The notes under the pieces are model-generated. The model was not told the origin of the DNA. It searched no databases and was given only the letters and a program-made list of their open reading frames with translations. A stretch of 6,040 bases of DNA from Nitrospirota bacterium (GTDB lineage Bacteria > Nitrospinota > Nitrospinia > Nitrospinales > Nitrospinaceae), in NCBI GenBank assembly GCA_030600405.1, contig JAUVMD010000094.1, forward strand, positions 1 through 6,040, read 5' to 3'. Every line of letters starts with the position of its first letter. Within the stretch, counting starts at the first letter, position 1. Made by a program: the position numbers and the translations under genes. Below are positions 5,082-6,040 of the stretch, one piece after another.

Positions 5082-6040
5082 CCCACCATTAATAGTTCAT
5101 CCCACTGGGTTGTGTATCGCGGTGACCGCAACCCGCAACGCATCTTCCACTCCCGGGTCACACCTTGCGCCCCGAAAAATAATGTGTCGGGCCCATGATC
5201 TTTATTGATTCGATCCACAAGTTCCATCAAATGGTCGCCAGGGTGATGGTCAAAATCAACAAACAGGTGCTTCTGTTCCAACGAGGCGGGGATTAAATCC
5301 AGTAACATGATCCCTGTTTTTTTGTAACGGTACCCCTGTTTATAAATCCTGTTCAAACAAAACTTTGCGGCTTCAATGATGATACGCGTATCACTGGTAG
5401 GGATCGTTAAAGTACAGGTGAGTGCATTGCTGTATTGCTTATCCGTTTCTCGGAATTCATTGGTCTGAACAAACACATATACCGCCTGCGCCCGACTGTT
5501 TTGTTGTCTCAGTTTTTCGCAGGCACGCGCCGCGTAATTGGCTAATGCTTCTTCCATGGGTTCTTTTTTTGTTAACAGGGTGCCAAACGACTTGGACGAC
5601 ATGATGTTTTTTCTGGGTTGAATGTCCTCCAGGTCGATGCAGGACTGCCCCTTCAGGTCCCGCACTATACGCTCCCCGACAACCGATAGATGTTTGCGGA
5701 TGATAGTGGGGCTGGCGTCTCTCAGGTCCGAAGCCTTTTCAATCCCTATTCGGCCCAAACGTTCAGCCCATTTCCCAGCGATCCCCCATATCTTTTCTAC
5801 ATCCAGAGCTTTTAAAATCTCATCTTGCGTCTTTTGACTCCGAATATCGAACACGCCATCATCTGTTTGTTTTTTCGCAACGCGATTGGCCACTTTTGCC
5901 AACACCTTGGATGGCCCAATGCCAATAGACACAGGGATACCCGTCCACTGAATCACCTTTGCGCGAATGGTTTTGCAATATTCATACAGGTTGCGAGGTT
6001 GCAAATGATCCAACCGCAGAAATGCTTCATCAATCGAATA
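5078..6040 (-). CDS. umuC: UmuC-type Y-family DNA polymerase (Pol V catalytic subunit), 5' truncated
   Basis: The visible 320 residues are the larger part of UmuC (about 420 residues in E. coli), an error-prone translesion DNA polymerase. The frame runs off the right edge: the first visible residues are YSIDEAFLRLD, containing the catalytic SIDE motif (D codon 6029-6031, E codon 6026-6028), so the palm active site is intact. Next come GIPVSIGIGPSKVLAKVANRVAKK-type palm/thumb sequence (visible residues 34-57), a helix-hairpin-helix region around KIWGIAGKW (83-91), and the little-finger domain from KSFGTLLT onward. The C-terminus has the UmuC-specific DUF4113-like block (ELVDRIN...HGPDTLFFGAQG...SPRYTTQWDEL), which separates UmuC from DinB/Pol IV. 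UmuC normally needs UmuD, usually encoded directly upstream, here beyond the right edge. LexA control is expected for the family, but no promoter is visible. Confidence 0.93.
   Translation of the reverse strand, partial: YSIDEAFLRLDHLQPRNLYEYCKTIRAKVIQWTGIPVSIGIGPSKVLAKVANRVAKKQTDDGVFDIRSQKTQDEILKALDVEKIWGIAGKWAERLGRIGIEKASDLRDASPTIIRKHLSVVGERIVRDLKGQSCIDLEDIQPRKNIMSSKSFGTLLTKKEPMEEALANYAARACEKLRQQNSRAQAVYVFVQTNEFRETDKQYSNALTCTLTIPTSDTRIIIEAAKFCLNRIYKQGYRYKKTGIMLLDLIPASLEQKHLFVDFDHHPGDHLMELVDRINKDHGPDTLFFGAQGVTREWKMRCGLRSPRYTTQWDELLMVG

Noticed and set aside
6011..6013. TTG at 6011-6013 as the start of umuC
   Set aside because: The frame continues to the window edge with YSIDEAF, the catalytic motif, so the TTG is an internal Leu codon.
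1..6040. CRISPR array, defence island, insertion sequence or prophage
   Set aside because: No regularly spaced repeats, transposase, integrase, phage structural gene or known defence domain was seen.

Overview
The window looks like ordinary chromosomal DNA from a Gram-negative bacterium with a GC content near 50% by eye. The support is a GspE/PilB-type secretion or pilus ATPase, a membrane-anchored receiver protein with a DUF1566 (Lcl C-terminal-like) domain, a GlpE-type rhodanese and a UmuC-type polymerase. The gene mix would fit Nitrospinota or a deltaproteobacterium-like lineage, but no marker here fixes the taxon. No tRNA, rRNA, CRISPR array, insertion sequence or phage gene was seen.

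Layout. (1) Positions 3-896, plus strand: the C-terminal part of a type II secretion/type IV pilus ATPase, cut by the left edge. (2) Positions 963-2012, plus strand: a receiver domain, coiled coil, one transmembrane helix and an extracytoplasmic DUF1566 domain in one protein. It follows the ATPase in the same reading frame, separated by a single TAA and 22 open codons. (3) Positions 3686 down to 2005, minus strand: a likely three-gene operon, glpE-like rhodanese, then a DJ-1/PfpI-family protein without any cysteine, then a formyltransferase-family protein. Its last gene overlaps the receiver gene tail-to-tail by 8 bp. (4) Positions 3687-3923: a divergent intergenic region with several perfect short palindromes, two of them 17 bp long and directly adjacent. 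(5) Positions 3924-4442, plus strand: a pentapeptide-repeat protein. (6) Positions 4602-5081, plus strand: a small two-helix membrane protein with a bacterial PH domain. (7) Positions 5078-6040, minus strand: most of a umuC gene, cut by the right edge, whose stop codon overlaps that of the PH-domain gene within the four bases TTAA.

How the genes may work together. The ATPase and the receiver/DUF1566 protein may form one unit that links a cytoplasmic phosphorylation signal to an envelope process; this rests only on order, spacing and frame. The rhodanese/DJ-1-like/formyltransferase set looks co-transcribed, but no shared pathway can be named. The most unusual items are the receiver-TM-DUF1566 architecture, the nucleophile-less DJ-1 homologue and the palindrome cluster.
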